This document shows, piece after piece, positions 52,786 through 62,155 of a stretch of DNA of 64,000 bases. This stretch comes from Asticcacaulis excentricus CB 48 (GTDB lineage: Bacteria > Pseudomonadota > Alphaproteobacteria > Caulobacterales > Caulobacteraceae). The stretch lies in contig NC_014817.1 of NCBI RefSeq assembly GCF_000175215.2, positions 214,501 through 278,500 on the forward strand, in the 5' to 3' direction. Position numbers and translations under genes: made by a program. The notes under the pieces were generated by a model, which saw only the letters and a program-made list of their open reading frames with translations, ran no database searches and had not been told where the DNA came from. Position 1 is the stretch's first letter, and every line of letters starts with the position of its first letter.

Positions 52786-52885
52786 GCCCAAACCCCCGGT
52801 CATTCACCATCCTGCCCTGAGGAATGCCGAAGGACAAGATTATTCGTCGCTTGGCGGCGGGGACCTGAGGCAGTATGACAGCCTC

Positions 52886-53632
52886 ATGATCCGACTGTTT
52901 ATCGCCGAAACCACGCCGCCCTTTGCCGAAGGGCTGATCTTCCCGCTCAATCCCGATCAAGCGCGCTATGTCGCTGCCGTGATGCGGCTGGGTGACGGCG
53001 ATGAGATCAGCGTTTTCAATGGCCGCGACGGCGAATGGCGCGGCCGTTTGCAGGCCGTGAGCAAAAAGCACGTCCATGTCGAGCTGATCGCGCAGGCGCG
53101 CCCGCAACCAGCCGCAGGTAACGCCCCGAAGCTGTTGATTGCGCTCGTGAAACGTGGGCGGCTAGAAACCATCATCGAGAAAGCGACCGAGCTGGGTGTA
53201 GGTGAAATTCAACTATTGATCACCCGCCGCACCAATGCCGACCACACCAATCTCGCGCGGTTGCAACTGATAGCGCAAGAGGCGGCGGAACAGACCGAGC
53301 GCCTCGACGTGCCGCAGGTTCTGGCCCCCGTAAAGCTGGAGGTGTATCTGAAAGCCGCATCGGAAACCCTCATCTATGGCGATGAGGACTCCACCCACGA
53401 AACGGGGGAACGCACCATCTCGCCCATGCTGGAGGCACTGAGTGGGCTGGGCGAGGGGGCGGTATCTATCCTGATCGGGCCGGAAGGCGGGTTCGATGCG
53501 GTGGAGCGTCAGACGCTGAGCGTCCAGCCGAACACTGTGGCCGTCAATCTGGGGCCACGCATCCTGCGCGCTGACACGGCGGCCATCTCCGCCCTGACCC
53601 TGTATCAGGCCGTAAGGGGCGACTGGAAATAG
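52886..53632 (+). CDS. rsmE: 16S rRNA m3U1498 methyltransferase RsmE
   Basis: 248 aa from the ATG at 52886 (MIRLFIAETTPPFAEG); the frame extends upstream but that part overlaps the exchanger start. The SPOUT knot motifs are present: LIALVKRGRLETIIEKATELGV, LIGPEGGFDAVE and LGPRILRADTA, the last a hallmark of RsmE. It methylates U1498 of 16S rRNA in the 30S subunit. Followed by gshA after 78 bp. Confidence 0.93.
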   Translation: MIRLFIAETTPPFAEGLIFPLNPDQARYVAAVMRLGDGDEISVFNGRDGEWRGRLQAVSKKHVHVELIAQARPQPAAGNAPKLLIALVKRGRLETIIEKATELGVGEIQLLITRRTNADHTNLARLQLIAQEAAEQTERLDVPQVLAPVKLEVYLKAASETLIYGDEDSTHETGERTISPMLEALSGLGEGAVSILIGPEGGFDAVERQTLSVQPNTVAVNLGPRILRADTAAISALTLYQAVRGDWK

Positions 53633-53710
53633 TTTAGACTTATTCGCTTGTGCCGCTGGGCCCTAACGCCCATATAGCCGTGAATTGCAATTGAGCCTGT
53701 TACTTTAGGG

Positions 53711-55084
53711 ATGGGGCGCGTGGTCAAGATTTCGGAACCCATTCAATCGTTTTCGCAGCTTACCGAATATTTTGCGTCGGGCGAAAAGCCGTCTGAGCGC
53801 TGGCGCATTGGAGCCGAGCACGAGAAGTTCGTCTTCCACCTGAGTGACTTGCGTCGTCCGGAATATGCGGGCCCGGATGGCATTGAGGCCCTGCTGAAAG
53901 GCCTGATGCGATTTGGCTGGAGCGGCGTCTATGAGGGCGAACACCTGATCGCACTGGAACGCGATGGCGCATCTGTGTCCTTAGAACCCGGCGGGCAATT
54001 TGAACTGTCGGGCGCGCCGCTTTCGACTATCCACGAGATTTGCAGCGAAACGGGCCAGCACCTCGAAGAAGTCAAGGCCGTGGCCTCCGAATTGAGGCTG
54101 GGCTTCCTGGGCGTCGGTTTTTCGCCTCTGTGGACGCGGGCCGAAACGCCGGTCATGCCCAAGGGCCGCTATAATATCATGCGCGCTTATATGCCGAAGG
54201 TCGGCACGCTCGGCCTCGATATGATGCTGCGCACCTCGACCATTCAGGCCAATCTCGATTTTTCGTCTGAAGACGACATGGTACTGAAATTCCGCACCTC
54301 TCTGGCCCTGCAACCCATTGCGACGGCTTTGTTCGCCAATTCTCCCTTCACGGAAGGCAAGCTCAACGGCTTTTTGTCGGCGCGCGCCAATGTGTGGACC
54401 GATACCGATGCCGACCGCACAGGGATGCTCGGTTTCGTCTTCGACGACGGCTTCGGCTATGAAAAATATGCCCAATACGCCCTTGATGTGCCTATGTATT
54501 TCGTCAAGCGTAAAGGCGCGCTCAATGGCGGCTATATCGACGCGTCGGGGCAGTCGTTCCGTGACTTTATGGACGGTAAGCTGCCTGCCCTGCCGGGCGA
54601 ACGTCCGACGATCGACGACTGGGCCGACCACCTGACGACGCTGTTCCCGGAAGTGCGCCTCAAAAAGTACCTCGAAATGCGCGGGGCCGATGGTGGCCCG
54701 TGGTCCCGCATCTGCGCCCTGCCGGCCCTTTGGGCGGGGCTCCTCTATGATCAGGTGGCGCTGGAGGCCGCCTGGGATCTGGTCAAGGGCTGGCGCATCG
54801 AAGACCACGACACCCTACGCGGTATGGCGGCCAAAACCGGCTTAAAGGGCGAGATCGCCGGGCGTCCGGTGAAGGACTGGGCGTTTGATACCCTGAAAAT
54901 TGCGCGTGAAGGGCTGAAGCGGCGTCAGCGCCTGTCTGGCGGTCTGGTCGATGAAACCGGCTATCTCAGCGAACTGTTCGAGATTGCGGAAAGCGGCATC
55001 ACCCCGGCCGAACGCCTCATCGAAAAATATCACGGGATATGGGCGGGCGACCTTCGTAAATTGTACACAGAAGAAGCCTACTAA
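53711..55084 (+). CDS. gshA: Glutamate-cysteine ligase (plant-type GshA)
   Basis: 457 aa. The sequence matches the alphaproteobacterial/plant GCS2 type: WRIGAEHEKFVFH (residues 31-43), LEPGGQFELSGAPL, NIMRAYMPKVGTLGLDMM and GSLFEIA-like C-terminal turns. It makes gamma-glutamylcysteine, the first step of glutathione synthesis. The ribosome-binding site is weak (TTAGGG), typical of the neighbourhood. Confidence 0.94.
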   Translation: MGRVVKISEPIQSFSQLTEYFASGEKPSERWRIGAEHEKFVFHLSDLRRPEYAGPDGIEALLKGLMRFGWSGVYEGEHLIALERDGASVSLEPGGQFELSGAPLSTIHEICSETGQHLEEVKAVASELRLGFLGVGFSPLWTRAETPVMPKGRYNIMRAYMPKVGTLGLDMMLRTSTIQANLDFSSEDDMVLKFRTSLALQPIATALFANSPFTEGKLNGFLSARANVWTDTDADRTGMLGFVFDDGFGYEKYAQYALDVPMYFVKRKGALNGGYIDASGQSFRDFMDGKLPALPGERPTIDDWADHLTTLFPEVRLKKYLEMRGADGGPWSRICALPALWAGLLYDQVALEAAWDLVKGWRIEDHDTLRGMAAKTGLKGEIAGRPVKDWAFDTLKIAREGLKRRQRLSGGLVDETGYLSELFEIAESGITPAERLIEKYHGIWAGDLRKLYTEEAY

Positions 55085-55224
55085 AACCGTATACCGTTTC
55101 TCCTGAAACGGAAGTGCGCTTGCCAACCGGTGCATTTGCTGCTCCTATCGCCGCAAATTCACTGTCTGCTGTCCGATTGCGGCCCGAATGGTGCCCCGGC
55201 GCAGGCCTTACGGGGCAAGTTGAC

Positions 55225-57108
55225 ATGATCAATATCGTTATTGCCGCAGGGATTCTGGTCACCCTGCTGACGGCCATTCCGGTCATTGTGCAGATGCGCC
55301 ACCATCCGCGTGGGCTGATCGTTTGTTTCTTCGCGGAGATGTGGGAGCGCTTTTCCTATTACGGGATGCGGGCGCTGCTTATTTATTATCTGACGCGCCA
55401 TTTCCTGTTTCCGGACGACAAGGCCAGTTCGCAGTACGGCTCATATACGACCCTAGTCTATCTCCTGCCGCTCATCGGCGGTCTGGTGGCGGATCGGCTG
55501 ATCGGTACGCGCAAGGCGATCGTTTTCGGGGGCATATTGTTGGTGCTTGGCCACTTCGGCATGGCCTTTGAGGGTAAGCCCACACAGGAATTCCTCCACT
55601 ATCAGGGCCAGACCTATGGCTTTGAGGTGCGCACCACCAATTCGGGCGACGCGCCCCGTCTGGAGGTAGGGAATGCCAGTTATGAGGTCGGGGCCACCCC
55701 CGATGGCGGTTATCAGATCAAAGGCCTGCCGGCGGGTGCCCCCCTGCCGGAAACCCTCGCAAAGGGCAGCTTCACCAAGAGTAAGGCCACGGAGACTCCG
55801 TGGGCCGAACACGCTTTCTTCCTGTCGATTGCTCTGATCGCCATGGGCGTCGGCTTCCTCAAGCCGAACATCTCCTCTCTGGTTGGGCAACTGTACCGTG
55901 AAAAGGACCCGCGTCGGGATTCGGGCTTCCAGCTCTACTATTTCGGCATCAATATGGGCTCGTTCTGGGCCGCCATCCTGTGCGGCTATCTGGGCGAGCG
56001 TGTCGGCTGGTGGGCCGGTTTCGGTCTGGCAGGCGTCGGTATGCTGATAGGCCTTTTGTGCTTCATCTTCGGCAAGAAACTGCTGGAGGGCAAAGGCGAA
56101 GCCCCGAACCCGGCCGCCCTAAAACAGAAGGTCGCGGGCGTTATCTCGAAGGAAAATCTGGTCTATCTGCTGGGCTTTGCCGCCGTGCCCCTGATCTATT
56201 TCGTTATTCAGCGCAACAATATTGTCGGTTACGCGCTGGGCGTGGCGACGGTACTGATCCTCGGCTATGTCTTTACCCAGATGGCCACTAAGTTCAGCCG
56301 GGTTGAAAACTTCCGTCTGGGGCTAGCCATGGTCCTGACCCTGTCGTCGGTCGTCTTCTGGACCCTGTTTGAGCAGGCCGGTTCGTCGCTCAGCCTGTTT
56401 GCCGAGCGCAACACGACGCTAGACCTGATCGCCGAGCCCATCCGTTTGGGGACCCTGTTGCTGGCGACGCCGGGGCAGGTGAAGACCATGGGCGGCGTGC
56501 CCGAAGGGGCCTTCTGGATCGACATGGGTTTCAATGCGTCGAATACCCAGAGCTTCAACCCCTTCTTCATTTTGGTGTTCGCGCCGATCTTTGCCGGCAT
56601 TTTCACCTTCCTCGCCAAGCGCGGCAAGGACCCCGATCCGGTCAAGAAGTTCGCTTTCGGTCTGGTCATGGCGGGTCTGGGCTTCTTCGTGCTTGTGTGG
56701 TCAACGCCTCTGGCCGGGGCGGATTTCCGCGTGCCGCTCTTCTGCCTGTTCCTGACCTATATGTTCCACACCTGGGGGGAGTTGGCCGTGTCGCCGGTCG
56801 GCCTGTCGCAACAGACCAAGCTGTCGCCGACCGTGCTGGTTTCGACCATGATGGCCATCTGGTTCCTCGGTACGTCGGGCGCGCAATATCTGGCCGCCTT
56901 TGTTGCCACCTATGCCTCGACCGAGACAGTCGGCGGTCAGGTCCTCGATCCCAGCGCCGCGCTTCAGGCGTCGCTCAAAACCTTCAACACCATCGGCTGG
57001 GCGGGTATTATCCTTGGCGGCATTCTGTTTGGTCTGTCCTTCGTGCTGAAGGGCTGGGCGCACGGGGCGTCCGACACTACGGATGACGCGCCGAAGGCGG
57101 GTCACTAG
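55225..57108 (+). CDS. POT family proton-dependent oligopeptide transporter
   Basis: 627 aa from the ATG at 55225 (MINIVIAAGILVTLLTAIPV), the start of the first membrane segment; the frame extends further upstream without support. The POT signature FFAEMWERFSYYGMRALLIYYL is at residues about 30-51. A soluble insert (residues about 113-185) splits helices, as in bacterial PTR transporters with extra domains. It imports di- and tripeptides with protons. It could feed on peptides released by the secreted peptidases in this window, though it is 28 kb from them. Confidence 0.9.
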   Translation: MINIVIAAGILVTLLTAIPVIVQMRHHPRGLIVCFFAEMWERFSYYGMRALLIYYLTRHFLFPDDKASSQYGSYTTLVYLLPLIGGLVADRLIGTRKAIVFGGILLVLGHFGMAFEGKPTQEFLHYQGQTYGFEVRTTNSGDAPRLEVGNASYEVGATPDGGYQIKGLPAGAPLPETLAKGSFTKSKATETPWAEHAFFLSIALIAMGVGFLKPNISSLVGQLYREKDPRRDSGFQLYYFGINMGSFWAAILCGYLGERVGWWAGFGLAGVGMLIGLLCFIFGKKLLEGKGEAPNPAALKQKVAGVISKENLVYLLGFAAVPLIYFVIQRNNIVGYALGVATVLILGYVFTQMATKFSRVENFRLGLAMVLTLSSVVFWTLFEQAGSSLSLFAERNTTLDLIAEPIRLGTLLLATPGQVKTMGGVPEGAFWIDMGFNASNTQSFNPFFILVFAPIFAGIFTFLAKRGKDPDPVKKFAFGLVMAGLGFFVLVWSTPLAGADFRVPLFCLFLTYMFHTWGELAVSPVGLSQQTKLSPTVLVSTMMAIWFLGTSGAQYLAAFVATYASTETVGGQVLDPSAALQASLKTFNTIGWAGIILGGILFGLSFVLKGWAHGASDTTDDAPKAGH

Positions 57109-57151
57109 ACCTGAGCCCAGGCGCGGGGTGATCCTCCCGTTCCAGACAAGA

Positions 57152-57184
57152 AAAACCCCGGCGGTGCGCACCGCCGTGGTTTTA
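57152..57184. terminator. Bidirectional terminator
   Basis: AAAACC-C-CGGCGGTG pairs with CACCGCCG-T-GGTTTT around CG, with one mismatch. It is placed between the convergent POT transporter (plus) and TonB receptor (minus). Confidence 0.8.
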
Positions 57185-57204
57185 TGTTTTGAATTTCGCC
57201 GGGG

Positions 57205-59181
57205 TTAAAGTTCGTTCCTGATGCGCAAATAGAGCTTTGGTTCCGAGTTTCGCTGCGTCGATTCCTCATAGGACAACACATTACCCGAACGCAGGCCCTC
57301 ATAGCGCGTCACGTCATAGCGCGTGGTGCGTGCGCCAAGATTCTGCAATTCCGTGCGTACCGACAGCTTGGGCGAGGGCTTGAATTCGGCATAGAGGCTG
57401 ACCCAGTGGGAGCCTTCGGAGTGGCTGACTTCCTTTGCGCGCCAACTGGTGTTGTCCCAGCCGCTATCCACCGACCAGCCCCAGGACATGCCCGGACGGT
57501 CCTGATTGAAGCTCAGGGACAGGGAGCGCGGCGTTTGACCGGAGATTCGCCGCTTGCGGCCCGTCACGGGGTCGGTGATCTCGGAGTCGTACCAGGTGGC
57601 GTTCAGCCGGATCATGCCGTTTTCGAGATAATTATCCACTGGCACGCTGAGGCGCGTTGAAATCTGCTGATTGGCCCCGTCGCCGACATTGCCGACAATG
57701 TCCTCGATCCCGCCATTCTGGGTGTAGAGGGGAACGCGCTCGACCGCATCGTCGATGTCGTTCAGCTCATAGCTTAGCGCCAATTGTCCTTTTTCCCAGA
57801 AGCGGTAATCGACGCTGAGCTCGTTCGACCATTGGCGATAGGGGACGAGGTTGAGCGGATAGAGCAACTGATCCGGGCGCTCATACTGCCAGTTGGCAAT
57901 CGACACAAAGTCCCAGTAGCCCATATAGCCGACTTCGCGCGCGCGGCTAAGGCGCACCTGAAGCACCTGATCGGGCTTCCACTGCAGGCTAAGGCGCGGT
58001 TTGGGGTATTCGTAGCTCCGCTCGGCCGCATATACGCCGCGATGGCGGAAGGTCATGCTTTCGATCGCTAGCCCGCTGTCGATAGTCAGGGTCTCGTTGG
58101 GCCGCCAGTTGCTTGAAATATAGAGCGATCCGCGCTGTTCCTCACCGCGGGTGCGACTTGGATCGGGGCGCTCTTCGTCGCTCAGCCACGAGCCGATCGA
58201 CAGGCCCTGCGCGTCGAATGTGTTGAAGCGGCGCTCCCCACCAGCCTGAAGCATCAGGGCTTTGGAATAGTGCCAGGTCGCCTGCGCCGACAGCGAACCT
58301 TCGCTGGTTTCTTTGTCCTCAGTATAGGTGGAGAGCTGATCGGGCTTCTGATGGTCGGTGCGGCTGTCGCTGACGTTCCGCTTGCCCCACAGGTTGAGGT
58401 TTAACTTGAACTTCTTGCTGACGCTCCTTTCGTAGCGCCCGGCCACTTCCTGCGTCAGGTTTTCGTTCTTGCGCTGCTCGTATTCAGTAACGCCGTTCTC
58501 ATAGATGGCGTCAAAGCCAGACCGGTTGTAACGGACCGTCCCGTTGACGTCGAGTCGCCCCCCGCTGGCCGGACCCGCCCAGCTGCCGCGCACCTCTGCG
58601 CCTTCGCTTTGACCTTTCGAATTAAGTGCCTGATGCCGGATCGTGCCGTCTGCATAGGTGGTGTACTTGTCGCCGTGGCCGGTGCCCTCGTCGTGGTTCT
58701 GATACAGATTTACCCCAGCCTCCAGATTGCGGCCGTTCTGGTTCTTCTGCCATGTTACGCCAACCTGTGGCTTTACCTTACCGTCCGGATAGATGTTTGC
58801 CGAAGACTGAAGGGTCACGACGGGCTTCGACATCGACTTGCGCACGATGTTGATCAGCTCGCTGTGGCCCTGCATGTCATAACTTGCACTGCCGGGGGCA
58901 ATGCGTTCGAAGCGTTCGATCTGATTGAACGGCAGGCGGGCCAGGGCGTCGTTAGTGTCAGACGGGCGCTGACCGTCGATCAGTACATTGGACGAGCCGC
59001 CTGAGCCCGTTACGATGAAGTTGGGGATGTATTTCAGGGCGTCTGCGGCCGATTGCACCGGCTTACCCACAAAGTCCGAAGCTGTGTAACGGGCTGATGG
59101 GGCAATGGTTTCGCCTCCCGCCAGGGCTTGTCCGGGCAGTAAGGCAAGTGCACATACCGATGTCAGCCACAACAGCCGCAT
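57205..59181 (-). CDS. TonB-dependent receptor-like outer-membrane protein
   Basis: 658 aa with a signal peptide (MRLLWLTSVCALALLPGQALA). The plug (YTASDFVGKPVQSAADALKY, VLIDGQRPSDTNDALARLP, ERFERIAPGSASYDMQG) and a 22-stranded-type barrel follow. The barrel part resembles the OMP_b-brl_3 class. The C-terminus (LYLRIRNEL) ends without the usual terminal aromatic. Substrate is unknown; the gene is alone. Confidence 0.85.
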   Translation of the reverse strand: MRLLWLTSVCALALLPGQALAGGETIAPSARYTASDFVGKPVQSAADALKYIPNFIVTGSGGSSNVLIDGQRPSDTNDALARLPFNQIERFERIAPGSASYDMQGHSELINIVRKSMSKPVVTLQSSANIYPDGKVKPQVGVTWQKNQNGRNLEAGVNLYQNHDEGTGHGDKYTTYADGTIRHQALNSKGQSEGAEVRGSWAGPASGGRLDVNGTVRYNRSGFDAIYENGVTEYEQRKNENLTQEVAGRYERSVSKKFKLNLNLWGKRNVSDSRTDHQKPDQLSTYTEDKETSEGSLSAQATWHYSKALMLQAGGERRFNTFDAQGLSIGSWLSDEERPDPSRTRGEEQRGSLYISSNWRPNETLTIDSGLAIESMTFRHRGVYAAERSYEYPKPRLSLQWKPDQVLQVRLSRAREVGYMGYWDFVSIANWQYERPDQLLYPLNLVPYRQWSNELSVDYRFWEKGQLALSYELNDIDDAVERVPLYTQNGGIEDIVGNVGDGANQQISTRLSVPVDNYLENGMIRLNATWYDSEITDPVTGRKRRISGQTPRSLSLSFNQDRPGMSWGWSVDSGWDNTSWRAKEVSHSEGSHWVSLYAEFKPSPKLSVRTELQNLGARTTRYDVTRYEGLRSGNVLSYEESTQRNSEPKLYLRIRNEL

Positions 59182-59328
59182 AACGCCCGATCACCTCTGT
59201 CTGGAGCAACTGAACAGTGCCACACCAGCACCTTCGTTTGGCAATATGACGCCATACGGTCGAAATGACAAGTTCGCGAGTGCGAAAAGACGGATAAACT
59301 AGCCTTAACAAAAGCTTATAAACTTCGG

Positions 59329-60774
59329 TTACGCGGAGGTCCCGCCCACTGTCAGGCCGCCGATCTTCAGGCTGGGCTGGCCTATCCCGACGGGTAGGCT
59401 CTGGCCCGCCTTGCCGCAGGTGCCGACACCGGGGTCGAACTTGAAGTCGTCGCCGATCATCTCGACCTGACGCATCACCGCCGGGCCGTCACCGATCAGC
59501 GACGCGCCCTTGACGGGCGCGGTCACCTTACCATCTTCGATCAAATAGGCTTCGGTGCATTGAAACACAAACTTGCCGTTGGTGATATCGACTTGGCCGC
59601 CGCCGAAATTGACCGCATAAAGGCCGCGTTTGGTCGAGGCGATCATGTCGGACAGTGTGTCCTGACCGCCCTTCATGAAGGTGTTGGTCATACGGGGAAG
59701 GGGCGGATGGGCATAGGACTGACGCCGGCCATTGCCGGTCGGGGCCACGCCCATCTGACGCGCCGACAGCCGGTCGTGCATGTAACCGACCAGAATGCCG
59801 TCTTCGATCAGGGTCGTGGCGTGGGTCGGTGTGCCTTCGTCATCCATATTCAGTGAGCCGCGCGCGTCGACGATCGTGCCGTCATCGACCACGGTGACGC
59901 GCTTGGCGGCGACCTGTTGGCACATCTTGCCGGAAAAGGCCGAGGTGCCCTTGCGGTTGAAATCGCCCTCAAGGCCGTGGCCCACCGCCTCATGCAACAG
60001 TACGCCGGGCCAGCCGGGCCCAAGCACAATATCCATCTCCCCTGTCGGGGCCGGTTTGGCCTCAAGGCTGATAAGGGCCTGTCGCAGGGCTTCATCAACC
60101 TGCGCCCGCCAGTATTTCGGATCGCTGAGCAGATCGAGCGCGATACGCCCGCCGCCGCCGGCTGAGGCGCTTTCGCGGTGTCCGTCCTTTTCAACCGAGA
60201 TACCCACCGACAGGCGCACCAGCGGGCGGTAGTCGTGATAAACCTCACCGCCTGCGCGCAGGATGGTGATATGGCGCTGATCGGCGGCAACCGAGGCTGA
60301 GACCTGCACCACGCCCGAATGCCGGCTGCGTGCGTAGTCATTAATGGCTTCGAGCAGAGCGATCTTGTCGGCGAACGGCATAGATCCGATGGGGTCGTGC
60401 TCACCATAATGATGGCTGTTTGAGCGTGCCGGGGGCGTGGATAGGCTCAGACTGACAGCCCGACCCTGCTTGGCCAGCACGGCGGCGGAGGCGGCGCGCC
60501 GCACGGCCGCGACCGACAGTTCGGCCGCATTGGCAAAACCGACCGTTTCTCCGGCCACGACGCGCAGGCCGAAGCCCTGATCGGCACCATAGGTCGAATG
60601 TTTCAGCCGCCCGTCGTCAAAGACCAGTGATTCGCTTTCCCGCGTTTCGAAATAGATTTCCCCATCGTCGGCCCCGTTCAGGGCGTCTTCCAGAATGGTC
60701 TGACAGGTGGAAAGGTCGAGATCACGCAGCGAGTCGGGCAAGGAGACGGCGAGGGGGGAGGCTGACATAAGCAT
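59329..60774 (-). CDS. tldD: TldD metallopeptidase
   Basis: 481 aa from the ATG at 60774 (MLMSASPLAVSLPDSLRDL); the frame extends to 61212 but that stretch is AT/GC-mixed non-coding leader. The metal motif HEAVGHGLEGDFNRKG and GxxD-rich C-terminal segments identify TldD. TldD with TldE (not in the window) trims peptides such as microcins and antitoxin CcdA in the cytoplasm. Confidence 0.93.
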   Translation of the reverse strand: MLMSASPLAVSLPDSLRDLDLSTCQTILEDALNGADDGEIYFETRESESLVFDDGRLKHSTYGADQGFGLRVVAGETVGFANAAELSVAAVRRAASAAVLAKQGRAVSLSLSTPPARSNSHHYGEHDPIGSMPFADKIALLEAINDYARSRHSGVVQVSASVAADQRHITILRAGGEVYHDYRPLVRLSVGISVEKDGHRESASAGGGGRIALDLLSDPKYWRAQVDEALRQALISLEAKPAPTGEMDIVLGPGWPGVLLHEAVGHGLEGDFNRKGTSAFSGKMCQQVAAKRVTVVDDGTIVDARGSLNMDDEGTPTHATTLIEDGILVGYMHDRLSARQMGVAPTGNGRRQSYAHPPLPRMTNTFMKGGQDTLSDMIASTKRGLYAVNFGGGQVDITNGKFVFQCTEAYLIEDGKVTAPVKGASLIGDGPAVMRQVEMIGDDFKFDPGVGTCGKAGQSLPVGIGQPSLKIGGLTVGGTSA

Positions 60775-60984
60775 ATACCAAATGAAACACTGCCCCCTAT
60801 GTAGGCCGCCGCGTGGCGCTTGAACAGAGAGTCTGAACCAGAGATTCGCGCGGACCCGCCTCGAACGATACCGGGGCGCGACAAAAGCGCGCAGGTGCGG
60901 CCTGTGCAAAAGCCATATTCGCCCCTGAGCCGTACCAGAACGCAACTGTCTTTGAAGACAGTGGTCTTGCCTTGCTTTTAGGCC

Positions 60985-60999
60985 TTTGCATTTTGCAAA
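60985..60999. promoter_or_regulatory. 15-bp palindrome upstream of coxB
   Basis: TTTGCA-TTT-TGCAAA is a perfect inverted repeat in the 377-bp tldD-coxB gap. It may be an operator of the cytochrome oxidase genes, 153 bp downstream. No other gene is visible between 60775 and 61151. Confidence 0.35.
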
Positions 61000-61151
61000 T
61001 ATGGCATTAATGGGGAAGAACGGGGTGAGACCATGTGTCCCATTGGGACCCATTGTCACGCCCGAAGACCGAGGATTAAACGGGACTGCGCGGAAACTCC
61101 TGCTCACGAGAAGGCAGGCGCGCCGGGCACCCACAGTTAGGGATTGAAGGA

Positions 61152-62132
61152 ATGCGCATCCGAAGGCTGATGGCAGGGACCGCCGCCGTGATGACTGCCC
61201 TTGCAGGAGCATTGGGGGCCGGAGCCGTCTGGGCTCAGGAAAAACTGGGGCAACCGACCGACAAGTCGCTCGGTCTTCAGCCGGGCGCCGCCCCGCTGAA
61301 ACACGACGCCATATGGTTCCACGACGTCATCTTGCTGCCGATCATCACGGTGATTGTCGTGTTTGTGCTGGCACTGCTGATCTGGATCGTGCTGCGCTAC
61401 AACAAGCGCGCCAACCCGAAGCCGGCCAGCTTTTCGCACAATACGGCCATTGAGATTCTTTGGACGGTGATCCCGGTCCTCATCCTCGTCTTTATCGCCT
61501 TCTTCTCCTTCTCGCTGCTGCGCAAATACAACGACATGCCGACCCCGGATGTCGTGGTGAAGGCTACGGGCTATCAGTGGTACTGGGCTTATGACTATCC
61601 GGAGCTGGGGGTCGAAGGCGTCGAATCGCGCTTGCTGCCTGAAGCCCGCGAACTGAAGACTGCGCACGCTGCCAAGGTACCCTTCCTGCTCGGCGTCGAT
61701 AATGAGCTGATCGTGCCGGTCAACAAGGTCGTTCAGGTGCAGGTCACCGGCTATGACGTCATCCACTCCTTCGCTCTGCCGGCCTTCGGTCTGAAGACCG
61801 ACGCCATTCCCGGTCGTCTGAACTCGACCTGGTTCAAGGCCGAAAAGCCCGGCATTTATTATGGCCAGTGTTCAGAACTTTGCGGCGTCGATCACGCCTA
61901 CATGCCGATCGCTATCCGCGTGGTCAGCGAAAAGGAATTTGACGCCTACATCATCAAGGCGGGTGGCAAGACCAAGGCCATGATTGCCGCCGAAGAAGCG
62001 GCGGCCGCAGCGGCAGCCCAACAGGCGGCGGCCAACGCTGCCGCTTCGGCAGACGCATCGGCGACGGCTTCGGCTGCAGCCCCGGCAGAAGCGGACGCAG
62101 CGGCCTCGGCCGCAGCTCCCGCCGTTCAATAA
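61152..62132 (+). CDS. coxB: Cytochrome c oxidase subunit II
   Basis: 326 aa with a signal peptide (to VWAQ). Two membrane helices precede the CuA domain: CSELCGVDHAYM holds the Cys/Cys/His/Met ligands and YQWYWAYDYPE the aromatic patch of the family. The last ~45 residues are an Ala/Ser/Glu-rich low-complexity tail (EEAAAAAAAQQ, then SADASATASAAAPAE), present in some alphaproteobacterial subunits. It receives electrons from cytochrome c in the aa3 oxidase. coxA follows after 23 bp. Confidence 0.95.
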   Translation: MRIRRLMAGTAAVMTALAGALGAGAVWAQEKLGQPTDKSLGLQPGAAPLKHDAIWFHDVILLPIITVIVVFVLALLIWIVLRYNKRANPKPASFSHNTAIEILWTVIPVLILVFIAFFSFSLLRKYNDMPTPDVVVKATGYQWYWAYDYPELGVEGVESRLLPEARELKTAHAAKVPFLLGVDNELIVPVNKVVQVQVTGYDVIHSFALPAFGLKTDAIPGRLNSTWFKAEKPGIYYGQCSELCGVDHAYMPIAIRVVSEKEFDAYIIKAGGKTKAMIAAEEAAAAAAAQQAAANAAASADASATASAAAPAEADAAASAAAPAVQ

Positions 62133-62155
62133 TTCAGGTAAGAGAGACGCTCGTC

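Noticed and set aside
55083..55105. GTATAC near the POT transporter
   Set aside because: It has only one half-site (CCGTATACCG) and no second GTATA block at the 1-nt spacing, so it is not counted as a cluster operator.
60775..61212. Long N-terminal extension of the TldD frame
   Set aside because: The 146 upstream codons have no TldD-like sequence; the family starts at MLMSAS (60774) and the region is the divergent gap before coxB.
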